A DNA stretch of 64,000 nucleotides from Corylus avellana (Eukaryota > Streptophyta > Magnoliopsida > Fagales > Betulaceae): contig NC_081545.1 in NCBI RefSeq assembly GCF_901000735.1, forward strand, positions 13,919,132 through 13,983,131. Reading direction: 5' to 3'. A program made the position numbers and the translations under genes. Of the stretch, positions 35,525 to 47,223 are shown in pieces; position 1 is the first letter of the stretch; every line of letters begins with the position of its first letter. The notes beneath the pieces are model-generated. The model worked only from the letters and a program-made list of their open reading frames with translations. It searched no databases and was not told where the DNA came from.

Positions 35525-37813
35525 TTAAACTCTAAACCCCCTGCTGTTTCTTCTTCCCCTAGCTTTCTCAAATTTTCTTCCCTTAGACCGCACGTAAGGT
35601 TTAGTGTGGCTGTGTGGCACACCAGGAGCTTTACCAAAATGTTTTACTGCTTCACGAGCATTCTTAGGACCTCTAAGAAGAACCTGCAATAAGCACCAGT
35701 AAAACTTTATTTGATGGAATCTACATGAGTAATAATAAACAAGCACGTTAAGACTAAATCTAGCCATTGCTTAAAAACAATCCACATACCATGATAAGAC
35801 ATGTAGCAAACCAGCAAGAATATCTTAAAGAGAAGAGGAATGCTACAATGCATTCTACAAACCATCTCCCCACCATCTCTTCAATTTAACATTTTGATTT
35901 TGATTTTTTTTTTTTAAAAAAAAGAGGTTAAGAGAGGAGATGGTGAGGAGATGGCTTGTAGAATGCAAAAGAGAATATCCCTAAAGAGAAATGACATTTT
36001 CACTCCCACACTCTCAAGTGTACTCTTCCTAACACGACAATAGTCCAATGGTAATTTTCCTGTTACAGTCAGGGATCAATGCACTTTGGAGTATACTCAC
36101 GTGTAGCATTTCTCATATCTTAATAGAGTAACGATTTAACTTGGTGGATTCCCAATAGACGAGCAAAGAAGGATTAAGGGAAAGGAAAATAGTCAATGGG
36201 TTCCCACACAGACCATTATTAAACATCTATCTTTCATTCAGCCCGAGACCCGACAGAAAGTAAGTCTCCTAGTTCTACAACTTTCAATTTTTTCCTTCTT
36301 AATTTTCAAAAAGTTGAACATTTGCTAACAAAAAATCCCAATTACAAAATGAAAGGGGAAACAAGTCCCTACACGAACCAAAAAAAAAATCTTTGACCCA
36401 TTCTTGATAGAGAAATGTTTGGAATACTAAATATTTTACTTACATATGGGTACTAACATGGTGTGAAGCTTATTCATTGGAGATAATCAAAACAATAAAT
36501 AAAGAAAAATGCTACGAATACCAATGAATAAGCTCAACATCATGTGTAGTGCTCATTTATTAATAAAAGAGTTAGTAATCCTAGCATTTCAATTCTTGAT
36601 ATCTCCTTTGAGGCCTTATGATAAAACTTCGAAAACTAATATACCGATTAGGCGATTATATACATTAAAATAAGCTTCTTTACTCATCCAATGCAGCTAT
36701 TAAGACCACAAAAATCCACAATCTTCATCTTGGACACTAGATTCTTGATATCTCCTTTGAGGCCTTGTGATAAAACTTCAAAAACTAATATACCGATTAT
36801 ATACATTAAAATAAGCTTCTTTACTCATCCAATGCAGCTATTAAGACCACAAAAAATCTACAACTTCATCCTGGCCACTAGATTCTTACTTTCAAATCAA
36901 TCCAAAAGCTGAACAGTTGGGTGGTAACATACATAAACACACATACATTCAAAAAATGAGGCAGATAAATCACATTTACATAAGCAAATAACAAATGGGT
37001 TCTAAGTATTATACCGTGTTCTGACCAAGAGGCGCCCTGAGAGCCAGCTGGTCAAAGGTCAAACACTCTCCTCCTGCCTTCTCAATCCTCGCCCTCGCCG
37101 TCTCCGTGAACCTCAGCGCCGCTACCTTCAATGCCGGCACCTCCTGAACCCTAACGTCGTCCGTCACCGTCCCGACGATCACCGCGATCTTTCCCTCCTA
37201 TTGTCAATCCAAAAATCCACAATATTATCGATAGATTAATCCAAAAAAAAAAAAAAAAATAAAAAATAAAAAATAAAAAATAAAAAACGAAAACAAACCT
37301 TTCCTTGCGAGAACTTGATCAACCTCGAGATCGACAATGGCGGCTTGTTGATCTTGCTCATGAAAAGCCGCTTCAGAATCACCGCGCTGAAGTTACTTCC
37401 GGTTCTCCGTACCAGAAACCGGTATAGCTGATCGTACACCACAAGAATCATTCAACAAATTGCGAAATCCACATATACATATATATAATATATACGCAAA
37501 GAGAGATTATGGAGACCTTGACAAGGAGCTTGAGGTAGATATCATCGGATTTAGGGGCAGTCCGCTTGCTATTTTTGACTTTACCGCCGGCGACCAAATC
37601 GATGCCCTGGTAAACAAGATTTCAAGAGCGTTGCATGTTATGGATTGTAGAGAACAGTGATTATAATTATTACAGTCCCTGTTTGGTTCTCGAGAAAGCT
37701 GGGAGAAAATGGAAAAAAAAAAGAAAGAATTCTCAAAATTAATAAAAGACATTTTTTCTATTCCTGAGAACCAAACAGAGATCAACCTATTTGGGTAAAG
37801 AGAATATTACCAT
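35525..37813 (-). CDS. RPL18: 60S ribosomal protein L18 (eL18), complete
   Basis: Component of the cytosolic large ribosomal subunit. Five exons with GT-AG introns: 37813-37811 (ATG only), 37606-37517 (30 codons), 37427-37299 (43), 37197-37015 (61), 35683-35525 (52 plus TAA). The product is 187 aa, the usual length of eukaryotic eL18. Diagnostic segments: [46 protein letters not shown] [72 protein letters not shown], and the basic tail [18 protein letters not shown]. No stops, and all junctions keep frame, so it looks functional. The ATG was chosen because it is followed at once by a GTAATA donor and precedes Gly-Ile-Asp in all homologues. Introns 1 and 4 contain foldback elements and a tandem duplication. 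Confidence 0.95.
35850..35966. repeat. Foldback MITE in RPL18 intron 4
   Basis: GCATTCTACAAACCATCTCC pairs with GGAGATGGCTTGTAGAATGC at the far end; arms of about 45 bp around a poly-T/poly-A centre. Confidence 0.8.
36412..36590. repeat. Foldback MITE in RPL18 intron 4
   Basis: GAAATGTTTGGAATACTAA at the left and its imperfect complement at 36570-36590; the inner part AAGCTTATTCATTGG is exactly complemented by CCAATGAATAAGCT. Confidence 0.75.
36592..36881. repeat. Tandem duplication, about 145 bp x 2, in RPL18 intron 4
   Basis: 36592-36740 and 36741-36881 are about 93% identical by eye (both start ATTCTTGATATCTCCTTTGA); a few bases of a third unit begin at 36881. Confidence 0.9.
37676..37780. 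mobile_element. Small MITE in RPL18 intron 1
   Basis: Ends CTGTTTGGTTCTCGAG (37679) and CTGAGAACCAAACAG (37764-37778) are inverted repeats. About 105 bp. It lies between exon 1 and exon 2. Confidence 0.75.
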
Positions 37814-37839
37814 TGTTGTTCTTTCTCACAGGTCGAAGA

Positions 37840-38096
37840 CTCGCAGCAGAAGAGGAAGAAAAAGAAGGTTTTATATGGTCCCAACTCCCCCAAGTACTTC
37901 CTCTGGTTTGCTAGGGTTTTTGGGAATCATAAAAACGACTTGTAGCTTTCTTCTTTTTGTCACAAAACGAAGTGTAGCACAGTCGTCAATAGTGGAGGGC
38001 TCGAACTTGAACATTCATTAGTTGGGCTTGAAATGTAAGCCCAGACTTAACAAATGAGAAGGAAGCACTATTGGACCAGAAGGACTACTGGCCCAT
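37840..38096 (-). promoter_or_regulatory. RPL18 promoter: TATA, telo-box and site II motifs
   Basis: Reading leftward: GGCCCA at 38091-38096 and TGGGCT/AGCCCA at 38024-38029 and 38039-38044 match site II (TGGGCY, TCP-factor sites). A telo-box (AAACCCTA on the minus strand) is at 37912-37919, and a TATA-like ATATAAAA at 37869-37876, about 60 bp before the ATG. Site II plus telo-box is the known arrangement of plant ribosomal protein promoters. The transcription start is inferred near 37840. Confidence 0.75.
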
Positions 38097-38456
38097 GATC
38101 AGGTGTAGGCGGCCTACTGGACCAGTGAAAAGAAAGGTTTGAATTTTTAAGCATAAAGTGAGTAGCCAAAATTGGATTGCCAATATCCAAGTTGTTTTAA
38201 GGTTTGTTAAAAGTGTAAATCATGTTTTAGGTACAAGAAAACCAACAAATGATTATGAAAGCATAATCTCAAAATTTATTTTCTCAAACTACTTACCAAC
38301 ATCATGTTAGCATTGATAAATGCTAATGGTAGCTGTTTTGACTCTGGGGAAACTTTTAAAGAAGTTCTTTTGTTTTTGTTTTTGTTTTTGTTTTTTGTTT
38401 TTTTTTTTTCAATTTTTTCAAAAGTAAAGGAGGGTATAGAATATAGATGTCAGAGA

Positions 38457-38578
38457 GTAATGATTCACACAACGCTGGAGTGCATGAACAGTCATGCACG
38501 CCCAGCAAATTTTTTTTTTTTTTTTTTTTTGGTGCGTGCATGACTGTTCAAGCACGCTAGTGTTGTGTTTATCATTAC
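38457..38578. repeat. Foldback MITE
   Basis: Arms of about 45 bp (left TGAACAGTCATGCACGC; right GCGTGCATGACTGTTCA) around a poly-T centre. Confidence 0.85.
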
Positions 38579-38712
38579 CGGATGTGAGATGAGGTATTTC
38601 TGTAAATGACCATAAGATTTTGACCGGCTACCCTTTCTTAAACAATTTTTTTTTTTTTTTTTACCAAAAGAGTAAAAGCATTAACAAACAATTTTTTTTA
38701 AAAAAAAATACT

Positions 38713-38892
38713 CAAAATAAATTACTTTTACCTTGATGGCACACCACAATCAAAAAGCCAAAAAAAAAAGAAAGAAAAAAACCCTTCTAAATTGTTTTTA
38801 CCATAACCAAAATAAATTACTTTTACCTTGATGGCACACCACAATCAAAAACCCAACAAAAAAAACCCTTCTAAATTGTTTTTACCATAACC
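38713..38892. repeat. Tandem duplication, about 90 bp x 2
   Basis: AAATTACTTTTACCTTGATGG starts both units (38713 and 38808); they differ by an A-rich length change. Confidence 0.85.
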
Positions 38893-38895
38893 CCT

Positions 38896-39136
38896 GGCTC
38901 CGTTTAGTAAGAGGTATGTATTATTTATCAAAAAAAAATTAACTTTTAATATTTTTATTTTTTAACATTACATCACTCACTTTTTACTATTATTCAAACA
39001 AAAAAAATTACTACAAAATAATTTTTTTTACACCAAATATTTTTACTTTTTTTTTTTTTTTTTTTTTTCATAGCAATCAATTTTTACTACAGTTCTATAA
39101 CACTAAAACAGTTTTAGGCCAATGCCAAACGGAGCC
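38896..39136. mobile_element. MITE with GGCTCCGTTT inverted ends
   Basis: GGCTCCGTTT at 38896-38905 and AAACGGAGCC at 39127-39136; AT-rich interior, no ORF. Confidence 0.7.
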
Positions 39137-39833
39137 TCTAATTCAACCAACAAATCTTTCCCTTTCCATATAAAACAAAACAAAACACATGGTCGTATAT
39201 TTCCATGTCCGATGTGACGCGTGTTGACGTGTTTGTCTATGTCGCTCGCTTATCCCCCGTTTACCTAAATCTGTAGGAAAGGCAAGAGTCTCCTAAATCT
39301 TTAGGAAATATTTGTTTGATGTTGCCCTCCACAACATCAACGACTTGATTCAATGTATGAGTTTACCAATTACCATTTAACGTTATTTATTTATAAGTTG
39401 AGAGTAAAGTCACGTATTCACCTAAAATTGACTTTAATCTCTCTCAAAGTCTCTGAACCATTCCCAAAATTAATGTATCCATGTATCCTATGACTTCAAT
39501 ACTCAAAATTTTCCATGCATATCTATGACTTGTCTCAACTAATTGGCCAGGTACGTGGCCTCATCTCCATTCGGTACATTATTGATAATTTCAACCTTTT
39601 AGAAGATGAAAAAATCAAAATGTATTTAAAGATTCACAAAGAAAAAACAAAAGAACAAAACAAAATGTATTTAAAGGTCCTACATATATAATTATTAAGG
39701 ACTGGTAACTTCCCCAAGATTATTGTGTTTTGTCTTTTGCTCATCTTCACACCCTACTACGTACGTAGTCATTGCATGCTGCATCATCATTTTATTTTTC
39801 TTTCTTCATTGCCCAAACTATGTAGATGAGCAA

Positions 39834-39970
39834 TTTGAGAATCCTTTCAAACTCTTTCTTCAAACCAAAAGGAAAAGCCTTTTCTTTGAGATGTATAAAA
39901 GAGAACTTTGAGAATCCTTTTCAAACTCTTTCTTCAAACCAAAAGGAAAAGCCTTTTTCTTTGAGATGTA
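39834..39970. repeat. Tandem duplication, about 62 bp x 2
   Basis: TTTGAGAATCC...TTTGAGATGTA occurs at 39834-39893 and 39907-39970 with near identity. Confidence 0.9.
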
Positions 39971-40169
39971 GTGTTACATTATTCCTATGGTGCTTAGGAT
40001 TAGAAGTTCATCTTTCTGCCTATATTCTCTTTGCGTAGATTAGAGAAGTACAAAGTTGTTTGTAGTAGAAGTCGTCTGTCAATTGTAATATGAGTCTCTT
40101 TCCGTTTCAATCAATTTTGGTTAGGATTTTTGAGTTTGTTTTACATTAGGATTAATATGGTGGTAAGTA

Positions 40170-40620
40170 TAGCACCCTCGAAATTAATTGGCTAAAAATT
40201 ACCTCGGAGTATCACTCGTAGCACCCACAAATTAATTAACTTGAATTGCCACTTGTATTAATAAATATCAGAATAAATGCAGTGGAAATGTACTACTGAT
40301 CTGAGCTAAAAAGCTATTTACCTTGGTATCCTTTTTTCTTTTATCAGCAATACAAACCAAAGCCTCCAGAATACATTAACATTTGAAATACTATACTTTC
40401 AGAAATTCAATAGTAAGAAAACACATAATTCTCTCTCTATAAGACTCCGCACAACGACTCCAAATCATCGAGCCTTCACTCTCAGGGAACTATTACCTGC
40501 TAGTTTATAAAACAACAATGTTTTACAAGTAGAAAAGTAAATATATAAGTCCACAACTTAATAAATAAATCACTAACAAAACCTAACCCATACAGTGAGC
40601 CCGATTTAGTCACAAGTAAC
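40170..40620 (-). repeat. Probable family D LTR fragment
   Basis: TATAGCACCCTCGAAATTAA resembles the TATAACGCCCTCAAATTTGG end of 20681-22704, and both are followed by a similar AT-rich stretch. No boundaries or duplication seen. Confidence 0.35.
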
Positions 40621-40677
40621 GTAGAAAGACGAACAATTATGCTTGATAAATTTCGTTACTTGTAATTATGCTAGTTA

Positions 40678-40820
40678 AACCTCATGCTAAGCCATATTTG
40701 TCTAAAACCTCATGCTAAGCCATAATTTGTCCAAAACATCATAACATAGAAATATTTTGATGACATTTTTAGAGGGAGTGTCATCAAAATATCATTAAGG
40801 CTTGGCTTAGCATGAGGTTT
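40678..40820. repeat. Foldback repeat
   Basis: AAACCTCATGCTAAGCCA (40704) pairs with TGGCTTAGCATGAGGTTT (40803-40820); inner arms AAATATTTTGATGACA and TGTCATCAAAATAT. The outer left arm is duplicated in tandem. Confidence 0.85.
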
Positions 40821-40984
40821 TACACAAATTATGCTCGATAACAATTATCAGAGTAATTATGCTAGTATGGAATACAATACATTTAGGAGGCAGTTCAAGG
40901 CATAATCCCGAGAAAAAATCATGTAGTTTTAAGACATAAAATCATGTTGATGAATAATACAATATAATCCATGAAACATAAGAA

Positions 40985-41836
40985 GGGTAATGGAGGGTTC
41001 ATGGCTTTGAAGTTTGACATGGAGAAAGCTTTTGACTATATGGTATGAGAACTTCTCCGGGAGATTCTTACATTGCTTGGTTTCCATCCCAATTGGATTC
41101 AATGGATAAGGCAATGCATCACAACCTCTTCATTCTCTATTCTTTTTGATGGGGCCCCTTTTGGTAAATTTTTTTAGGATCTGAGATCCTTTCTACATTG
41201 ACTTTGAGGGAATAAAATTTGGCTCTTCTTCATGGTATAAAGATGGCTAGTTCGAGGGCTCCCATCTCACACCTTTTATTTGCTGATGATGTGATGATTT
41301 TTTCTCGTGCCAATGCTAGTGAAGCTAATGTGATACTCAACTACCTCTCCACTTACTCCTCTTGGTCTAGTCAACGCATTAACATTGCCAAATCTGCAGT
41401 ACATTTCAGTAAGAACTGCAAACCAGCTTCTAAGGCTATTGTTAATAACATCCTGGATTTAGCTCAGATTCCGGCCACAACTATAAATCTTGGCATCCAA
41501 CTCTTTATGCATAGACGGAAGAAAGATACAAAACAGAGCTGAAGGATAGGATTTTTGCAAGGATTACTGGTTGTCAGAACAACTCTAGTAAAAGTAGTGG
41601 CTAATGATTTCCCTACCTATATTATGTCTCTTTTTGTCTTGCCCAAGTCTCTTTGCTCGGATATTAATGCAAGTTTGAGGAAGTTTTAGTGGGGTTTCCT
41701 TCAAGATAAAAGGCATAATCTCTCCTTTCTCTCTCGGGAGAGCATTTGTCAGCCCAAGGCATTGGGGGGCGATTGAGGATCTGGTCTATGGAGTTTTTTT
41801 AACAACTCTTTGCTGGCTAGAATTGGCTGGAAGATG
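40985..41836 (+). pseudogene. LINE 2 reverse transcriptase fragment
   Basis: MALKFDMEKAFDYMV (palm motif A), FHPNWIQWIRQCITTSSFSI, LLFADDVMIFSRANASEANV (catalytic FADD intact), SSQRINIAKSAVHFSKNC, and further on PKALGG and NNSLLARIGWKM. Frameshifts and stops throughout. Confidence 0.88.
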
Positions 41837-41841
41837 ACTAC

Positions 41842-43167
41842 TGTTGTGCCAAATACTCACCTAAATTAATAGGCAAATACTTGGTACGTTTTACTCGCAA
41901 GTGCACAAGATCAAACGATAGTATAGCAGGCAAATACGAGATCATTCCCACAAGAATTGGTAAATTACGTTTAGAAGTAATTTTCAATTTAATTAAACAA
42001 ATAAAATTCAATTGTCACAATTGAATTTAAAATAAAAAATAAACTAAAACTAAAAAGATTAGGGTTTTGATTTCCACCACTAATCAGACTAATAAAAATA
42101 ACAATATGCCAATGCGCCAATCATACCGATATATTTAATGTTTGCCAACCTAAGGACATGCGTGTCTACTCTTTAAGCTATTGATCTCCTTAAGCAACGA
42201 ATTAGGCATGGGTGTCTACTCTAATTATTTTCTTTCTTAAAGGATTTAGCATGAGTGTATACTAAGTTGTTCTTTAAGAAAGCATAAATCTGTGAAAATC
42301 GACAAAAACATGAGGCCTAGGGCATGGGTGTCTACTCCCAGTTTCCCATGTTGATTAACCCAAGAATCCGGTGTGGATTTCTTTTGTTACTCTTATTAAA
42401 CCCATAACTCAGTCATCCAAATTGATTTAATTAACTAGTTCATACCACATATATATGTTGATCAAGCGAACACATATGAGGAATTCAAGATAACATGAAT
42501 TAATCAAGTTAAATACACCAAAATATAATTGTAGCAAATGCGCCAATATTGAAATTTTAAAAAGACATGATTAGGGCTTCAATCTATCCCCAATTAAAAT
42601 ATAAACTACATAACAAAATAAAAGGTGGAAGAGAAAAAAAACCCAAACTCCTCTTGATCTAGCCTTCAATTCCTTTCCAGAGCTTGTACCTCTTTTTCCA
42701 CACTTTTTCCTAGACGCTAAGAGGTCATTTATAGACCTTTAGAAGTCCTAATTATACTAGTAAACCTAGAAAATCCGTAGGGTTTAGTCCTATTACAAGT
42801 GGGACTTGGAATACCCAAATATGGAAGGAAAGGGCATTCTGGCCACAGCTCACTATTCTCGATCGATCGCAGCCCGTGTGTGCTCGATCGCACGTCTGCA
42901 ATTGAGTCTCCTTGTGTGCGCACGAGCGCAAGGCTACACTCGTCGGGTCCTTTTGCTTGTAGTGCGCTCGATCACACTACCAGAGCCTCCAACTTTTTCC
43001 AAATTTGCTATTTAAGCTCAATACTTCCAGGTTTTTTTCCTTTTCTTCCAAAGGCCTACAAAGATATAGAAAATACAGAAAAGGAATAAAATGGTATAAA
43101 CTAACAATACTAAGGAATTAACACATATAAGTTAAGGGCTAAAATATGAATAATTTGGCACTTAACA
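41842..43167 (-). mobile_element. Solo LTR, family A copy 3, inside LINE 2
   Basis: 1326 bp, TGTTGTGCCAAATA to TTTGGCACTTAACA, with perfect target duplication ACTAC at 41837-41841 and 43168-43172. Minus-strand TATA box at 42727-42733. CTCGATCGCA-type motifs upstream at 42858-42975. Four GGCATGGGTGTCTACTC-like blocks at 42155-42340. Confidence 0.93.
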
Positions 43168-43746
43168 ACTACCAACCAGCCACTTCTTTAGGTGGAAGCT
43201 TTAAGGGGTAAATATCTGGAAAAAAAAAAATGGTATGTCTTTCTTGAATGCTCCTTCTAATCCTTTATCTTCTTGGATTTGGAAAAGGGTTGTTGAAGAA
43301 TAGAAAAGTTGTTATGAAGGGAGTTGTATTTCTATATCTAGTGGGGTGAATGTTGACATTTGGTCCTTTCTTTGGATTCCTTCTTTGCCAAACTATAAGC
43401 CTTTTCCAAATGTGAACTTGCAAGATTTTCTTGATTTTTTTTTTTTGGCTGATTTATTTCTCCCTAGGGAAAGATCTTGGAATTTTCAGCTATTTTTTGA
43501 TCTCCTTGAGCTTTCCACAGTCCAAAGCATTCTTAACATTCATTTCCCTCAAATTAGCACCCATGACAAGTGGATTTGGGCTCCTTCTCCCTATAGGCTT
43601 TTTTCTATTAACTCTATTCATGATGTCGTACTTATTTATACTGGGAGAGTTTCACCTTTCTCTGTGGCAACTTGGCATGCTCTTTAGAATCTTTAACTTC
43701 ATGCTAGGCTAAAGCATCTCATTTGGAAGATTGCTTGGAATCTCTT
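43168..43746 (+). pseudogene. LINE 2 zinc-binding domain region
   Basis: Continues LINE 2: PSSWIWKRVV, GVNVDIWSFLWIPSLPNYKP, SFNSIHDV-like FSINSIHDVVLI and LKHLIWKIAWNL, typical of the region between RT and the RNase H-like domain of plant LINEs. Confidence 0.75.
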
Positions 43747-45926
43747 TGTAGTGACCCAAATAATTAATTAGGCTTAAGGCAGCTAAATTAAGGGGTTAAT
43801 TGAACTTTGGGTCACTAGGGACACTTGGAGGGGCATTTTTAGAATTTTTTAGTTTTGAAGCTACAGTAGGACCACACGAGCGCTCGCCTGGAGGACCACA
43901 CGAGCGCTCGCCTGGCAATCGTACACAAGCGCTCGTGTGGGGACTGGGATGAGCGCTAGTTGACTTTTTGTTGACCGCTGATTTTCCCCACGCGTGCCAT
44001 CTGCAAATCGAAAACTCCTAGATAAACAGTATACGAGCACTCGATACTGTAGTATACAAGCGCTCACACCTTTTCAGGAATTTTCTATAGCGCCCTCAGT
44101 TTTTTCCCCTATTTAAACCCACCCCCCCTACCCCTCTAAACCTCCATTTTAGCCTCCAAAACCTTGGAGAAACTCTGTTAGTTTGATTCTTGAGTGTGTG
44201 TGAGGTTGTGAATGTTTTTGGAGAAGAAGAAGGTGTGTCTTGGAGACCTTGCTTTGTTGAGGTAACCACTGCACCTCATTTGTGTTTTGTTAGGTTATTA
44301 TGTTAGCTTCTTGCTTTACAATAGCTTAGTTGTTAATATCTTGGAGTTTTAAGCTTTAATCACGTATTAAGTTTTCCTTTCCGTTTAGGCTTAATCTTGT
44401 TACTTGGAGACGTTATTGTGGTTAGGAGATGTTAGAAACCATTTCTGTAGTTTAAGGACCTGTTGAAAAAAGCTTGGGAGCATGTTGGACCAAATGAGGT
44501 TCTACCTGAACCTCACTGGCAGAGCGCTCGCCCTAGAGGATGAGCATTCAACTATAGATGTTCCAGAGAACGTCATCTCAGCCCGACGTTCTGCTGCCCA
44601 TGTTTCTGAGTCTTAGGTTTGTTTTAGTTGAATTTAGGATTAATGGGAGGTTTTCCACAAATTTGGAGAACCCAGATCATTTGGAAGAATACTTGGAGAA
44701 CTTCTTTGACCCAGGTGAGTTTTAACTCACATAATGCTCGCCATTTATTTTTCCGCATTGCACGACTATTTTGTGTACCAAGACATACATATTTACAACT
44801 CTCATGATATACACTTTGTTACACCATAAACTCTATCATTTGTGAAAATGTGCTACCTAACAAGATAATGACATTGAGATTTGTAAAAGCATGCATGTAA
44901 AATACAAACAAGTTTAATTGCATCCTATGACATGGTACACTGGTACGTGCGGGATAACGGTCGTGGGCTTACTATACATATTAACTTTATGGTCAAATGT
45001 GTCTGTTGTTATATGGGCCTTGGATCCAATGATTGTTTCGTAACCCGCATAGCCTTAATGGGCAGTCACTACAGGACATACATTATTAGTACCGTGGACC
45101 ACCTGAGGTCGGACTCGGTCAGGCTGCTAGTGTTATGAACAGTAACATACAATAGTCGGGGTGCTGGCATTGTATTACAGATCCCTCGGGACAGTGCCAA
45201 CCCTGTTGAGAATGGATAATATCTCGGGTAGACCATATTGTTGAACTATCACTGATTCTCATGATTATAAGCATGTACTATATCTATATCGCATTCATGG
45301 ATAACTGTCATACCTAAAATGTTGCATTCTTTGCCAACAGATTTCATCACTAAAATGGCATGGGTATTGTGTGCATTATCTCTCACTAAGTCCTTGGACT
45401 TGCCTTTTTTTATTTTTCCCTCCCATTATGTATAAATTGCGCGGTTTAGCTAGCGTGAAGGAGGATGCTTTCAAACTAGATCATGGTGAGTGCGCAGGAC
45501 CTGATTTAGTTCATTTTTTAGGACATGGTCCCTATTTGGCTAAAGTCCATGTGAGACGATGGAGGGGCTATCCGGGCAGAGATGATAGAGATAGTAATCA
45601 TGCTTGAGCTACTTAAGATTATGCATTGATCTTTATCTTATTGCCAGACAATTATCTTTTGGGTCTATAATATGTATATTTTGATGATTAGTCTTCGACC
45701 AGTACATTCGGGAGATCTTTTTATAATATGATGCCTTATCTCTACTCTAGTGATTATACTTGTGGTATTTAGTTATTGCTTCTATTCCTGTAGTTTAAAG
45801 CCTTCCGATGTATTATCTTGTTTATGAGATATTAAGATTCCTAAGTCTTCTCCCGTGAGAAATGTAGACTCGAAGATGAACCATGGAGTCAATTACCAGT
45901 TAATTGATTTCCATGGGGCATTACAC
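43747..45926 (+). mobile_element. Solo LTR, family D copy 2, inside LINE 2
   Basis: 2180 bp, TGTAGTGACCC to GGCATTACA, perfect target duplication CTCTT at 43742-43746 and 45927-45931. TATA-like TATTTAAA at 44110-44117. Upstream, 43870-44080 has seven or so GAGCGCTCG-type palindromes, two in a 22-bp tandem repeat. Homologous to 25200-27439 over most of its length outside that array. Confidence 0.93.
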
Positions 45927-45963
45927 TCTTGCCTCCTTGAGCTAAATTGGAAGATTTTTTTAT

Positions 45964-47220
45964 CGATGTGGTCTTTTTAAAGCAAAAATATATCAATAAT
46001 AAAATACCACTCGCAATAGGACGAATCCTTGTAAGATAGGGCAATATTGAAGGTGTTGAACCTTAAGGACTGTATAGAAATTGTTATCAAGTTTTTCAAG
46101 ATTAAAAGTAACTTAAGAAAAGAGTTGTTGATTTTGGTTGAAACTAAAGTGCATAAAATAAATGTAATAGAGAATTGAAATATAATAGAGAGAGAGTAGA
46201 GTATTGATTTCATCGCTATTCGCGCATCAATGGTTAATTATATTTAATCAGAGAAATTCATTCTATGCATATAAAAATAAACAAGAAAATACCATTATTA
46301 AGAACTAAGTATAATCCATCTTCAGTTGACATGGACTCTCCACCTAATCACTAAGATGCGGTACGATCCGTCTTCCCTATATATGGATTATCTAATTCCT
46401 TAATAGGCTACATACAATCAAGGGATAAGCATAACTCATCTTCGGTTGGTATGAACCGTCTACCTAAATTGCAACTAAGTTAGGGTGTATTATGATCCGT
46501 CTTCCTAGGCATGGCCTATCTAACACTCTTGATCATATGCCAATTAAAACCGTTGTATAATCAGCATCCTCATAATCACAAAAAACAAGAATGATTTGAG
46601 TTCAATAAAGGTAAAAAAAAAGCTTTCTAAGACAAGAGAAAAATTTCACCAATATTGAGTTTGGAAATTAAGAACAATTGCATTTTAAGATTAAGAACAA
46701 TATCAAATAGTAGCAATCCTCTAGATTATACAACCAATATGCATAAGCAAAAAATCTCTAAATTAAGATATAATCAAACCATTTTGCTTAGATAGGGTTA
46801 CATCAATACCCCACGAGGGGTTGAGCCATTCATGACTCTACTAGGGTGGCCTCCTGCCATGATCTTCTTCTCTTCAAGCCTCCAAGAAGTTATTTCTGAA
46901 TTTTGCTATAAGCTAGCAGTGTGTCTTTCTTTAATGGTTAGAGACCTATTTATGGGGAGCAGGTAAACCCTAAAAACCCTAGAACCCTTAAAAAACCGTA
47001 GTCAGTCTCCTAGTCCTAGTGGTAGACTGAAGCCTTTTCCAAGTTGGAATTGTGCTTCTGCCGTGTTCTGGAAGGCCATGTGTGCTCAAGCCCAAGGAGG
47101 GGTGTGCTCGAGCATAGGTGCACTCGAGCTTAGTTAATGGGGTGCTCGAGCCCATGTGCTAGGGCATTGAGCGCAGGTGCGCTCAAGCCCTTCTGCTGGT
47201 GTGCTCGATCCTAGGTCTCC
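45964..47220 (-). mobile_element. Athila-type LTR (family B) inside LINE 2, ends eroded
   Basis: Left end CGATGTGGTC is the complement of the gypsy LTR end (GACCACATCA) with one change; 45975-46030 matches 23505-23560 in reverse. Minus-strand TATA box at 46947-46954; six GTGCTCGAGC-type motifs upstream at 47079-47213. 46320-46520 holds repeated CCATCTTCRGTTGR blocks. The right boundary with LINE sequence is uncertain by about 70 bases and no target duplication was found. Confidence 0.75.
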
Positions 47221-47223
47221 AGA

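Larger units (their letters stand above)
38097..40968. other. Gene-free spacer with small repeats
   Basis: No coding region recognised. Holds the foldbacks, tandem duplications, MITE and LTR remnant listed separately. Confidence 0.5.

Noticed and set aside
35988..36115. Possible MITE with GAGAAATGAC / GCATTTCTC ends
   Set aside because: Inverted repeat of only about nine bases; not enough to support an element.
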